Shown piece after piece: positions 1 to 12,246 of a stretch of DNA of 64,000 bases; position 1 is the stretch's first letter, and every line of letters starts with the position of its first letter. Under the pieces are notes generated by a model, which saw only the letters and a list, made by a program, of their open reading frames with translations, was not told where the DNA came from and ran no database searches. The stretch is from Acanthococcus lagerstroemiae (taxonomy: Eukaryota; Arthropoda; Insecta; Hemiptera; Eriococcidae), in NCBI GenBank assembly GCA_031841125.1, contig CM063113.1, forward strand, positions 43,616,197-43,680,196. Reading direction: 5' to 3'. The position numbers and the translations under genes were made by a program.

Positions 1-1362
1 TAATATTGGCGACTCATGACTTATTCACTCATAACGATATTAGCGCTCCTACACAGAAGATGTAAGGTATGGCCGTTATTACCACCGGCGTTCCATATTA
101 CCCCAGTTGACGGTATTGAACAACATATCGAAATAGGAGTATTTTGAGTCGCTGGTTACGACTATTGCCCCTGATCTTTAATCTAATTCGATTCGGGGCT
201 AGGATCAGGAATCGGATAGGATATTTATAATCAGCAACCCTTAAATGACCATAATTTGATCGTATTTTCTTTGATACTTCTCCATTTAAAACTCTCGAGT
301 TGGTACATGTGGATCCCCTTGAGGGGGAGGGAAAATATTTTACTTGAAATGCAATTAAATCTTGCTACTTGAAGATCCTCATGTTCGACATCAACTGCCG
401 TAACTTGCCGAGGCTATGGAGTCGGAGCCACTCAAGATCTCGATGTAGAGATGAGGCTTTAAAAAAATAAGACGGAAACTAGAGCCGCCAAGCAGCTCAA
501 AATCACCGAAGTTCTCAAGGTCCGTCTGGATGAGGTGGTTCTACAGTCTTGTAAATTAAACGGTAATTTACAGAATTTTTTTGTATAAAACAAAAATGAG
601 AAATTTCCCTATCCGCCATTCGTGAAAAGCAGTAAGAGGCAATCAAAGCCAAAAAAATCATCTGGCACATTGATATTCTGTATTTTAGGGTCTAATCAAA
701 GTTCTATTTCCTATTTATAGTGTCGCCCAACAGCCAGATAGCCAATATTTTCATTTTATATTATTCTAAAAATCCACTGTGACATTAACCCATTCTCTAA
801 TGCTATTGAAAAAAATAAAATAAAATAAACAAATTGTCAAGATTTAACATTCAGCCTATATTTACAACTCACAAAAAAATACCATGTTTACAATTTTGTC
901 AACACACACATGTATTAACATTCAAATTACACTTCGGAAATAAAAAATCAACAGTTCAAAATAATTATATGTATACTCTCTGATAATACTCAGAATTCAA
1001 TTTAAAACTATAACAAATTTAAAAACAGGAAATGCCAACAAGTAAAATAGAAGGGTAAAAAAGTACAAACGCGCAATTTGATAACAAGTGAAATTTTACA
1101 TGCGTCTGCACGCCTATCAAATTTAGAAATTTCAACAATAAGGTAATTTAGAAAAAAATACTGAGATCGCAATTTCGTTTCACCTAAACGATAAAAATTC
1201 TAATGATACATTAATACATAATTGTTCAGATTCACCGACTAAATCAAACTCGGGAAAAACCGAGCTACTGAAACACTTGATAAGCGTGTCTGCAATCGAA
1301 GTGGAACGGTAGGTAATTCGGATTTTTGCAACCTCCATAAATCTAAGTCGCTCGATACTCAG
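1..1362. other. Intergenic DNA downstream of GUCD1
   Basis: I find no supportable gene here. The first ~130 bases carry the motif CATATTACCCCAGTTGA, which recurs near 16478 and 16536, so the window probably opens inside a dispersed repeat. The remainder is AT-rich with no long open frame. It should include the 3' UTR of the minus-strand GUCD1 gene, but I saw no canonical AATAAA on that strand close to the stop codon. Confidence 0.5.
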
Positions 1363-2947
1363 TCACATCCTCCTATAAATCAATATGACATCATCGTCAG
1401 TCCCAAAGCTATGCCTTGCTTTATCTAGCTGTGCGAATGGCATTCTGCAAATACCTGCATAACAGTAAAAATACAAGTTATTGTCAGAAGATTCAGTCTC
1501 AGAAGAAGCTAACGGAGCCACTGAATTCCTATTTTTGGTCAACTAACAGACGTTAGAATTAACCAGGGAAACATTTAAGCAAAGTGGATACGGTTAAATG
1601 ACAACAGAGATGCTAATAGCGCGAATTATGTAAGAGATTAACTGGAGTACTGAACACTCAAATTAATGGGCTCGAAGAATTTTCAAAAGTGAAGACTGGT
1701 TTGACTACCTAGTACCCACAGCATATTGAATTTCTGGCCATTAACTGATTTAGATGCGAGGAATTGTATTGAAAGTGAAGTATGGTGAGGTGAGAAAATC
1801 AGGGAATGGAAATAGGACGAAAGAATAAGACAGACAGACAAGGGGCCGAAATATCGTATGAAACAAGAAATACGCAATAGGCTTAGGGCCAAGACAGCAT
1901 ACTGAAAGTATTCAACGGTAGAGTAGCCTATTTGACTAGGGGCTGATAGATCCTTCTCTCGAGGAGCCGTACAACCTCGGGTTTCTCATTAGATAACTTT
2001 CCGAATCGCTCAACGATGGTACTCCAACACTCAACAGTCTCATATCACTCAATTGTTGAACTTACCGTGCTTTCTGGACGGATTTTTATACAATATGTGA
2101 TTGGTAGAAAACGAGTAACCAATGAGCACAACGTAATGTCCCTGATACGATATAGTCAGCGAACTTGATTCCTTTTCCTTTTTATTGCATACATTGCAAG
2201 TAAGCAGATTCGCATTCGTTAATATAATGATGGGGCCCCAATCACAAAGATGATGAATCAACGTCGACACGTGCAGTATCTTCACGTGTATGACAATCCC
2301 ATTTCGCTTTGCATTTTCGAATTTCTTTTTAACGCGATTTTCGTCCTAAACATTGAACATAATTAGGTTAGAATTCACGAGTAAAAGATTAAAATTACTT
2401 CTAATAAACTCTTCTACACGATTCACGAGTTAGAAAATACGAATTGACTTACGTTCGGTAACACTGTGGTATAATACCGATGCTGGTAGTAAATAGGGCA
2501 TATACCAAAAGTCGACGTACTATACTTGAATTTCACATCAAATTTCTTCAGTAAGTATGCCAAATCGATAGTCCAGGTGCTATAAATAACACAGATCGCA
2601 TGTTAACGGGAACTATAATCAAGATGAACGAGCGGCCCAGTGAAATATACCTGAACTCAATGCCTTCCTCAGCGATAATATCTTCTTTATTTTTATTAAA
2701 GAACGTCAACTTCTTTTCAGGTAAAACCATGGCCACACATGATAGTCCGCAATCCCAGTTATTCTGCTGAACAGTGTGTCGCAGAGGTATATTAACGACA
2801 GCAACAGGAACCGTACTATACTCATCGTTTTCGTTCTCCTCACCTAGAAAAACACGAGTTCAGTCATTTCGAAGCGAATACAGCCCAACTCATTTAGATG
2901 AAAAGTTCCACAAACCGAGCTTCAAACTTACATAGAACCTGTTGCAT
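1363..2947 (-). CDS. GUCD1: GUCD1-like protein (guanylyl cyclase domain containing 1), 5 exons, 235 aa
   Basis: Coding exons in transcript order: 2947-2932, 2843-2651, 2579-2453, 2345-2066, 1454-1363. All introns are GT-AG and the phases join to 708 nt, 235 codons plus stop, close to the ~240 aa of the vertebrate protein. Family landmarks in order: QQNNWDCGLSC near residue 35, TWTIDLAYLL after exon 2, GHYVVLIGY in exon 4, and FGTDDDVILIY at the C-terminus. The DCG cysteine and the GH histidine are laid out as in papain-like (C39-type) folds. The family name comes from a domain annotation, and cyclase activity is not established. The start is the only in-frame ATG before a good donor; the first coding exon is 16 nt, so it is the least certain part. 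The gene is head to head with CCT6. Confidence 0.9.
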
Positions 2948-3896
2948 TGCTGTCACTGATGATACTAATAGTTGCATACGAATGGACGCCGTGAAACGTA
3001 CTCGACATTAGACTAACGTAGAACTTAGAGGCGTTTTAATTTGAAAAGTGATGTATGAGAATACCTGCTGCTGCCGTTCATTTTCAAGCAAAACGCAGAA
3101 GTTGAGTAAGAAAAAGAAATGACTCGGCGGAACATCTTAAACGCGGAAGAAGTACTGATAAAAGGGATATTGTGTTCTTCTGTCTATCAAAAGCTACTTT
3201 ACACTAAGTTTTGTAAAATAATTGTAACAAAGTAAAAATTTTTGAAGAAAGGAAAAGAAAATCACACTGCAGTAACAACAGTTCAAATTTGTATTGCCCT
3301 CCGCACCCCGCTTTCCTGTATCACAGCTGTAGTGTTACGTCATCGTCTTAATGTCAGATGAATTGAGTATATCTTTAAAATAGGACCGAAAACCAATGTG
3401 TATTTAGACCTTTTTTACATTATTGATAATCAAACCATCAAACAATGTTGTAACAGACTCTGTGACGTCATCAAGCAGCAGTTCAACAAATCTGAAGATA
3501 CAAAAAGCTCCTTGCAACTCGCATGTTTCTGATTTGAATCAATTTTCCTCCAACCTTCATTATCGATTTTGCCTCTTTTTTAAACTGATAAAATAATTAC
3601 AAGTCAAGCTATTTCTGTCTCCTTATTGTCCGAATTCGCTGTCTAATTATTTTTTTAGGAAATTAAAAAATGAAGTGCAATAGATATTTTTTATTTCTTA
3701 CATTTGGCAACTTGAAGAACTGGCAACCATCATTGGCTACGTACAAAGTCAAATAATCTACACTCGTGAAGGAAGTGATCTAAGTTCCTCCGTTTCGGCC
3801 ATAGCTTAGTAACGTTAGACGGCACGTTTTCTTCGATATTTTCGCAGTATATACGTATTATTTTTGTAAAATAGTAGTTCTTACTTATAATTTACT
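2948..3896. promoter_or_regulatory. Shared upstream region of the divergent GUCD1 and CCT6 genes
   Basis: About 950 bp separates the two start codons, so promoters and both 5' UTRs must lie here. Two CRE-like sites are visible: TTACGTCA at 3335-3342 and the full palindrome TGACGTCA at 3463-3470. No convincing TATA box stands at a fixed distance from either start. That this is a true bidirectional promoter is inference from the head-to-head layout. Similar TGACGTCA sites occur in the ends of a MITE family in this window, so the sites could be transposon-derived. Confidence 0.5.
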
Positions 3897-6800
3897 ATGG
3901 CGGCGATTAGCTTACTGAATCCGAAAGCTGAATTCGCTCGGGCAGCTCAAGCTCTGGCGGTGAACATCTCAGCTGCCAAAGGCATTCAAGATGTTATGAA
4001 GACCAATTTGGGCCCAAAAGGGACCATGAAAATGTACGTAGCACTTTTAGCTCATTCGTATTTACTCGCACGATGTACCCAAATCGGCTTGAGTTTTGTC
4101 ATACTGCCTGTGGAGCCTCTGACTGTGAAGTTGTCCAGTTGAATGAGGCCATTGATAAAGGTATACCTGATCTCTCAACGATGGATGCTTCACTGAATCC
4201 ACTGAACATTTACTTGGAGTGTAATTATCGAAATCTTCCCAACCAGTTTGAATCTTCCTGAAGTACTAGCGTTATCATGAGAGATATACACCTGTAACTA
4301 GGTGTGTAGGTGTCACAAAGGAATGGTGTTGTAGCTACGCGAATTTCTTCATAAACTAGATACGATTCTTTAGGTAGACTACTTACACCACTAACACATG
4401 AGCATAAAGTAATCAATTTAACTTCTATCTTCAGGTTGGTATCCGGAGCCGGTGACATCAAAATCACAAAGGATGGTAACGTGTTACTCCACGAAATGGT
4501 AAATGTTTCTCCGATCTCAATTCTGTCCCAGTTAACTTCCGAACTACTACTTGAGTAAGCTAATCTGTAAACGAATATGATCGGAGACCAATGTTGGTTC
4601 GACTTTTTCAGCAAATCCAACACCCAACTGCATCGTTGATCGCGCGCGCATCCACAGCTCAAGATGACTGTACTGGCGATGGTACCACCTCGACAGTTCT
4701 CATTATCGGAGAAATTTTGAAGCAGGCTGATATATTCATTTCCGAAGTAACTACGTTCCCTTATCCAGTGTTCTAATATTCTATGTACTTGTATGTTTTC
4801 TAACGTTTTCGTATCTCGAATCAGGGTTTACATCCGCGTGTCGTCACCGAAGGGCTGAATGAGGCGAAGAAGAAAGCGCTGGAAGTGCTTGAAAAAATGA
4901 AGATACCTTGCGAGTCAGATAGAGAGAAACTTTTGGATGTAACGAAGACGTCGTTGAGAACAAAAGTTCACCATAAGATAGCCAATGTCCTCGCAGAAGT
5001 ACGGTCACCGTTACGCTAGAAAATATTGCGATTCGTTCTTGTTGTTCAACTGTTTCATGATTGCGGTTGTGTTCTCAGATCTGCGTTGACGCTGTTCTGG
5101 CTATTAGAAAAGAAGACCGTGAAATCGACCTGCACATGATTGAAATCATGGAAATGCAGCACAAAACGGCTACTGAAACTAATCTCGTGAAAGGTACCCA
5201 GTATTTAGTTACGTTGAGTTAGAACGTGTGCAAGGTCCCCGTCGTGTGACCCGGACATTTACGAAATGCGTGGGTTGTATTTCACATTTTGTGGCGATGT
5301 TAGTTCTGATTCGATGGAGTTGGCGATTGACGATGCGGATTTCCGGCATCCTAACAAGATGCCTAAGCATTGAATTCTGCATCTGTTACTGTAGTGTCGA
5401 GGTGTTCTCCATGATAAGACAAAAACAAGCCTGAGTCGTATGATCGAAGGTTCCTGAGAAATACCTCGGTTGTCTTCAAAATTTACATTCCCTATTCTCT
5501 CTCCAGGTTTAGTATTGGATCACGGTGCTCGTCATCCGGATATGCCGAAGAAAGTGAAGAACGCTTACATATTGACTTGTAACGTTAGCTTGGAATACGA
5601 GAAAAGGTAGGATCCGATTCGAAGTTCCTTCGAAAATCTTGAAATCAGTCAACTTGTCCGAATTCACGTTTTTTTTTTCTTTCTGTAGCGAAGTGAATGC
5701 CGGATTCTTCTATAAAACCGCCGAAGAACGTGAAAAATTGGTAGCCGCCGAGCGCAAGTTCATCGAGCAGCGGGTGCTGAAAGTGATCGAACTGAAGAAG
5801 AAAGTTTGTGATGGTACAGACAAGAACTTCGTGTTGATCAACCAGAAGGTACGAGTGTTACTTTCAATAAGAAGTTCTTATGTCTAGTTTGGCTGTTTTC
5901 AAATTTGAAGATCAAACGGCTGGCCACATGCGACTAATATTACCTCCTCTTTTAGGGTATTGATCCGCTGTCGTTAGACATGTTAGCCAAAGCTGGAATT
6001 ATTGGTATCAGAAGAGCGAAACGACGAAACATGGAACGATTGGCACTTGCCTGCGGTGGCGTCGCTGTCAACAGTTTCGATGATTTGAACGAACAATGTC
6101 TTGGATTCGCCGGACTGGTTTATGAATACGTGTTGGTAAGTTGAAAGAAATGATTACTTGCATACAAATGTGGAACATGTAGAAATGTGAGAAGTGGCGA
6201 ATTGAACCTGATTTTTTAATTTTCAATGTAGGGTGAGAATAAGTATACATTCATAGAAGAATGTAAGAACCCGCAGAGCGTTACGATTCTACTTAAAGGA
6301 CCCAATAAATTCACGATTACTCAAATTAAGGATGCTGTTAGAGATGGTTTGCGAGCCATTAAGAACACTTTCGATGACAGTAAGCAAATAATGATTTAAT
6401 TAATATGAAATTTAGTGGTAAATAGTTTTAAGTTGATGATTCGCATAGAAGTAAACCTCTGGTATGGTTTTACTTGCTGATTCTCTCTATTGATTAGAAA
6501 TGTCTAGACATTTCGAAATAGCCGCAAATTTTGCAGTTGTTGATTGTTGGAATGATAGAATGATGGAGATAGATCATTGTTCAACATTGTTGAAAACCAG
6601 AACCAGCTTTAGAACCGGAACTAAAATAGAAACTATTGTGAAAATCAAAACTGAAATCCCATCAGTGAGTCGAGATATCTGGATGTTGGTTTTGGTTCTT
6701 TTTCGGGTGCCTGTTTAATTCCAATTTCAGGACAGATATTCTGTTTCTAGTGAAATCTGTGTTGAAATTCCTTGGTTTCTGAGTCGGGTTCTCGTTCCAA

Positions 6801-9800
6801 TTGTGAATTGGGTTCCTGTTCTGATGCTGCGTCGAGCTAAAGCTGAAACAGAATCTCCGAATCCCAACTGAAAGATAATTCCTGCTGGTTGAGCTGATGT
6901 ATTCATTTTGTGTTTGCTTTTGTTCTGTTTAGAATGTCTTATTCCCGGTGCTGGAGCTTATGAACTAGCTGCCTCTCATGAGTTGTTCAAATTCAAGGAT
7001 ACCATTAAAGGCAAATCACGTCTCGGAGTTCAAGCATTCGCCGAGGCCATCCTCGTCATACCGAAGACTATAGGTTTGTATTTTTTCAATCCATTGGGAT
7101 TTAAACCTGCACTAGAGTGCGTTGCCAAATTACCTGCGCGGGTGTTGGCGGGTGAAAATGAGTGAGTGATCATGTGTACTTTCAAATAGAAACACTGCTA
7201 TCTTCAGGAAGGTAGAAAACCGAGTAAAAATTATTCTGCCAGTAGAACTGATTATGATTTAATTTTTTGGTGATGATGCAGTTGAATTTAGGACAAATTT
7301 TCTTTGAAAGTGAATTTCTAATCGACTTAATGATAGTTGAAGTTTGCTACACGCTTACGGTAAATCGTACGTGATCACTCACACATATCGCAGGGCTGCC
7401 AACATTTGAAACTCTAAGTTTAAATCCGAATTGCTTCAATTCTGACTCTTGCTGGACTGTAGGGAACATTCTTTAGCATAGAACGAGCAGTCGAAGTTTC
7501 TCCATAGACATTTCGGCAATTTGTTCGAATAAATCAGAAAGATGATAGCTTGCAATGGAAGCTTTAGGTGGGGAGATTAAGATATTTGAACGCTTGAATA
7601 GTCTGTAAAGCTTCCTAAATTCCATGAAGACATTTTGAGATTGATTAGAATCGCCTGAATCGCATAGATGTTATTTAGAACTTATTAAGACTGATTTAAA
7701 CTCGTAAGAGCACCTTCATATTCGGTCAGGACTCGTTCAGACTGATTGAACCTTTTGACATCTGTGTTAAGTGACATTAAGACTTCCACATATTCGTTAG
7801 AAATGATAAATACTACTCAATAATCAATCCTCTTGTCAAGGTGGATTGAAACTCAGTCTGTTCAGACTCGTTTGAAATGAAAATTGGTGGAACCCTGGGT
7901 ATGACCTTTTTGGTCTAAAAATGATAGTTTAAGATAAAATCTAGACATGCTGACAACTTTTATTCTTTCTATATTGCAAGAGGATAAACCGCCCCTATGA
8001 AAATGGAGGAGGACACATGACTTCCTCGGCCCTCCCTTTTTCCTGCATTTAGAACTTGTAAAGAGAAAACTTCATATTATATTAGAAAGTCCTGTCATAC
8101 CTGGTTGGCCGAGTGAATAGTGCGTTGGTCTGGGAATCCGAAGGTCGTAGGTTTGAGTCCACGTAGCAACTCGCCAGATTTCGACTTAGGCCGGTTTTTC
8201 GGCCAGAAAAGAAGAGAGCTAAGACAACCCTAACAGCCTCCTCGACGTCTCTGAGGTAATGCTCGAAAGAGCGGATTCCAAGGCTCGGGCTGGGAGTAAA
8301 TTAGAAAAGAAGGCTCATGACGTTCAGATTCTGGATCTTCGCTTTCTTCCCAAATCTTTCTGCTACTGTAGATTGGGTGGACGGAGGCTAGGTTTTTAGT
8401 ACGTAGGTATTTATGACTTGACCAGCTGAACAGCAGCCCAGCGTTGGCTTCACTTTTGGAACTGGGCGTTAATTTTTTCTACATGTTTTGGGGATTGAAA
8501 ACAACACCGCAGTGAAGTTGTTTACGATTTGTATGATCAGTGGAGCCAGCTCGAGATGTACAAAGATGTCAAGAACTAGGAAAAATGTTGCAATACCTTT
8601 GCTTGTCATTTCAATCTTCCAAAAGATGTTGGAAAAAGTTAAATTTGTTTTGTTAAATGCCAGATTTTGTTGAATGTTGCTAGAAAAAAGTGCCAAATTG
8701 AAAAATACTTGACTTCTTTTTGGTTGAAAACTGTGCCAACAACTCAGAAGAGTTGCCAAATTTAGCTTTAAAGTTGCTAGATTGGTAACACTGAGTAGGC
8801 ATTCGCTTTAGCTCAGTAAGGCTCAGCGCGTCAGTTGTTGTTATCACGTACAAGTTTGGTTTTCATTATGTAGAGATTACAATTTTTCCTGTCTGTGTAA
8901 ACAGATCTTGGCGAGTCTTGAATAGATTGTGCGCCCAGTCTGCATAGATTGTATCTAATCTTAATCCGTTTGGCTCCAAGAATGGTGAAAATTTTTTTGG
9001 AACCTAATCTGTTGCGAAATTTGTCCAGTGGGCCCCCCGAACACAAAACTCGTTGAAATTATTTTTATTTACCCCCCCCCCCCCCGCTATAGGGGATGGA
9101 ACATTATGGTCCAGTGGAATTATTTAACGGGAGTTAATTTTGAGATTGGCAAAGGGGAGAGGTCGATTTTGAAATTAGCTATGATCTTGGATTTCGATTT
9201 TCGATCAGATCCGTTCTTCTTGGTGACAGTTTTGTGAGAGACTGTGCTCCGAGTGTGTCGTTCGAGAATCTTTTTGTCTTGAACAAAGCTGAAGCGATCG
9301 CGGAAACCTAGCTTCCTCCCGACCAGTCAGATCGTCCTGAACATTTTGAAAAATTACAGGGCCAGATCGATTACCCAGACAAAAGGGAAAGACAGGTAGA
9401 CGTACAGACGAAAGAATAGATGAATCCGATTTCTAGTTGGGCAGACTAACAGAAACCTTGACAAATAATCAAAGTTAGTAGGCTATTCCGCTAAACAAGC
9501 AAATGGACGAGCAGAATGTAAGCAGACTGAGATAGCGAGATGAATGTTGATTGCTAGAGCGATTAGGGCTCAGAGGGCAAAGTCTCAAGAAATCGAGCGA
9601 TATCTTTCATTTTGTTCCAAAATCGTGTTTCTTTATCTTGTGAGCTAGCAAGATCTATCTGATAAATCTGCGTAGTTGTCTGACGCGTGTGTGTGGGTGG
9701 GGGGTGATGTCACCATCATACACAGTAGAGAATCTGCGCAGAACTCAGATTCAGATCTAGACCCTCGGATCTATTCCTGCTCTGTGGGTACTTGGGACAG

Positions 9801-10893
9801 TGCCATCGAATAACCTGTACTCAATTAACCGAGACATGATTGTCGTTGTGTGACATTGATTCTAACTTTGGGTTTCATTTTTGACAGCAACCAATAGCGG
9901 CTTCGATGCCCAAGATACGATTGTGAAGTTGCAAGAAGAGGTGAGGAGTAGCAGCTCACCCGTCGGCTTGGATATCAATTCGGGAGAGCCGTTGAACCCG
10001 GTAGATGCTGGAATTTACGATAACTACGTGGTGAAAAAACAGATTATCAATTCTTGGTGAGTTTTGCTCAAGTTCATTTTGTCTTACAGAGTCCTAACTA
10101 ACTCCCAAGTCGAAAGTGAATATAGTCCATGCACTGATTGAAGAAGTGATAAAACAGTTCGTCGGAGATGTCAGCCGATTGAGAGTGAGGGGTGACGACT
10201 GTGCGAAGGAGTTTTGAATAGACCTTTTTCAATTCGACGTCATACAGATCCCTAACAGTACTTGGTTCTTGTTAGCAAAAATACCCACTGTGCGCCAACG
10301 AACGGTTTGACTCCCACAAGAAAACACACGGAGCAGAGATCATTATGTTACTACTTGAGAATAAGAAATTTGTTAGAAAACAGAAGTTTATTAGCAAATG
10401 CTAAGAACTTTCTGGATTAGAAATATATACCTTTAGTTTCTAAAGTAACATAATGACCTTTGTTCCGTGTGTTTTCGTAAGGTAGTCGATGCGCACAATG
10501 GGTATGTTTGCTAACTAATAATCAAATACTGTAAGGATCTGTGTGACGTCACCAGAAAAAGGTTTATTAGTTGCTCATAATGGGAGTGTGTAGGTTGATG
10601 AGAGAACGGTCAAGTCTCATCATTCTTGCTTGAGCTCGAACCTCCGACGTCCTGTTGAGTTCAAATTTGATATATCAAATTAACTTGAGAATTGGTGAAT
10701 ATTTCACCTGTATTTAGTTGTTATTCGCATTGCGAGCAGCAAAGGTAGGAGAAAAACAGTATACTCAGTTACTTGATCATACTTCAAACAGTTCATCAAT
10801 TTTTTTTTCTGTTTCTTTAGCACTGTGATAGCGAATAACTTGTTATTGGTTGACGAAATAATGCGCGCAGGTTTGTCGTCGTTGAAAGGCTAG
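3897..10893 (+). CDS. CCT6: T-complex protein 1 subunit zeta (CCT6), 12 exons, 531 aa
   Basis: Exons: 3897-4033, 4435-4498, 4612-4746, 4825-4998, 5079-5193, 5507-5606, 5689-5848, 5956-6135, 6232-6379, 6933-7073, 9888-10056, 10821-10893. All introns are GT-AG and phases join to 1596 nt, 531 aa, the same length as human CCT6A. The protein is one subunit of the cytosolic TRiC/CCT ring that folds actin, tubulin and other clients with ATP. Group II chaperonin motifs are present: [10 protein letters not shown] (residues ~37-46), GDGTT (89-93, with the catalytic Asp90), [11 protein letters not shown] in the apical part, PGAGAYE, and the C-terminal [14 protein letters not shown]. It reads as a working, conserved gene. 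Intron 10 (7074-9887) holds a SINE and a 17-C run; intron 11 holds a MITE. Confidence 0.97.
7560..7870. repeat. Degenerate GACT-rich short repeat in CCT6 intron 10
   Basis: Loose copies of a ~20-bp theme, such as AGACTGATT and CAGACTCGTT, recur through the interval. The same theme fills parts of FABP intron 2 (32100-32760, 33000-33260, 35440-35780). The copies are too diverged to define a unit length by eye. Confidence 0.35.
8099..8310 (+). mobile_element. tRNA-derived SINE, full-length copy
   Basis: The head resembles a tRNA: GGTTGGCCGAGTGAATAG gives an A-box-like stretch, and GGTTTGAGTCC 40 bases later gives a B box of the RNA polymerase III promoter. The body is shared with the copy at 23019 and the fragment at 61881 (GAGGTAATGCTCGAAAG, GGATTCCAAGGCTCGG), and it ends near TTAGAAAAGA. 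It lies in CCT6 intron 10 on the sense strand. It is not a tRNA gene: the cloverleaf is degraded and the 3' body is shared between copies. Confidence 0.8.
10219..10566. mobile_element. Palindromic MITE, Tc1/mariner-like, copy 1
   Basis: The arms are complementary over most of the length: GTTAGCAAAAATACCCA pairs with the stretch around 10500 (TGGGTATGTTTGCTAAC), and CACACGGAGCAGAGATCAT with its partner near 10460. The ends read TAGACCTTTTTC and, inverted, TAAACCTTTTTC, with GACGTCA inside each end and TA at both edges. A relative lies at 34043-34408. It occupies CCT6 intron 11. The mariner assignment rests only on the TA edges. Confidence 0.65.
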
Positions 10894-11466
10894 AGGTGTT
10901 TTCAACATGTATTATATTTTTATACTGTCCTTGTACTACACGTGCATAAGTAAGTGCCTATAAAACAGAAAATTAATCGCAGACGAAATTAGACCAGAAA
11001 TGTATTTTTAAGTTACAAAGTAATGAACCTTTTTGCATCCATTTAACTTAATCGAATATTACTTTATATTTATTTCCGAGCACCAACTGTTTTATGGTGA
11101 ACAGTTTGAATTATTAATCTCGCCTTAATTTTTCGTTTCCTCTGTGAGCGTATAATTGTAATATTGATTTTTTTAACTTGTTATGTAAGTGAGCATTTTC
11201 ATAAATTACATTTTCATAGTGGTGGTTTTGTGTGAAAGGGGAGATGATAATGTTGGTTGTATCAAGACTCGAGCTTTGGGATGATCCGGGTCGGAAGATG
11301 TGTCGGGTTTCAAAAATTTGACATTTGATCGGGTGTTTTAACGGGGCTCGGAAAAATATGTTCCCTTGTGCAGTAAGTTTCTTATGATTGTAGAAATCTT
11401 ATTCGGAGTAAATGTGGCCGATTACAGGACCCTGAAGATACGCAGATGATCCAATGCTTCATCGAC
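10894..11466. other. CCT6 3' flank
   Basis: AT-rich sequence after the CCT6 stop codon, presumably 3' UTR and intergenic DNA. I saw no canonical AATAAA in the first ~300 bases and no other gene. Confidence 0.4.
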
Positions 11467-12246
11467 AGGGTGTCTACCAGGCTAAGTCCAATATTTGGAA
11501 AATGGTCCAATAAGTCCAATAAAAGTTCAATAATTGTAATGTAGGTTCAATAAAAATTGAGTGTGTCGCGGCAAAAAGGGCACATGCAACGAAACGACGT
11601 TTTCAGAAAAACAGCTTTGAAAATGGGTACATTCAGTGTTACCACTATATTGGCGTAAAATACTTAGGTGTTTTGATTCGAAACTTTACACTTTGATCTT
11701 CTGAAAAATCATGACGTTGCAATGAAACAATGCCTCCTTCATTTATATTTTCCTGTTTGTATTTGGTAAGTTATGTGCCTTTTTTGTGGCGACTTTTTTT
11801 TCTACGTTGTATTTGGTACAAATAAGTTATGTGCTCTTTTTGTAGCGACTTTTTTCCCCACTTTCCGTAAGTCATTAATCACTTGCCCGAATACCTAATT
11901 CTATTTTTTTACTCAATAAGAACACAAAAACGCGGTACACAACTCGAAAAGGAGCACGACTAACGATAACCATGATACGACCGTTTTTTCACATCATTCT
12001 CAAGCAACTCTGTTGATAACAAACCGAGTTGGAAAGGTGGAATAAATTGCATCAAACCATAAAAAGTCCGTAGATTCCGAATCTGAAGTCGCTTCAAAAA
12101 GGGCACATAGTTTGCCGCGACACACTCGATTGAAAAATGTCGATTACTATGTGTCTTACAAGTTCAATTTTTGCACATATAAAAAGCCCGAAAAAAGTTC
12201 CTGAGAAAATCCAGTATTTTTGATTTTCAAATTTGTTAGACACCCC
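11467..12246. mobile_element. Inverted-repeat element with GGGTGTCTA ends
   Basis: The left end has GGGTGTCTACCAGG; the right end, inverted, has GGGGTGTCTAACA. Further in, GAGTGTGTCGCGGCAAA on the left (near 11560) matches the complement of TTTGCCGCGACACACTC on the right (near 12112). There is no coding capacity. I saw no clear target duplication, so the superfamily is undecided. Confidence 0.55.

Noticed and set aside
3040..3100. Alternative first exon of GUCD1 (ATG then GGCAGCAGCAG before a GT)
   Set aside because: Its phase does not join to exon 2 directly or through the nearby short exon, whereas the 16-nt exon ending at 2932 does.
8099..8180. tRNA gene
   Set aside because: The A and B boxes are present, but the anticodon arm is poor and the same head continues into a shared non-tRNA body at other loci, so it is a SINE.
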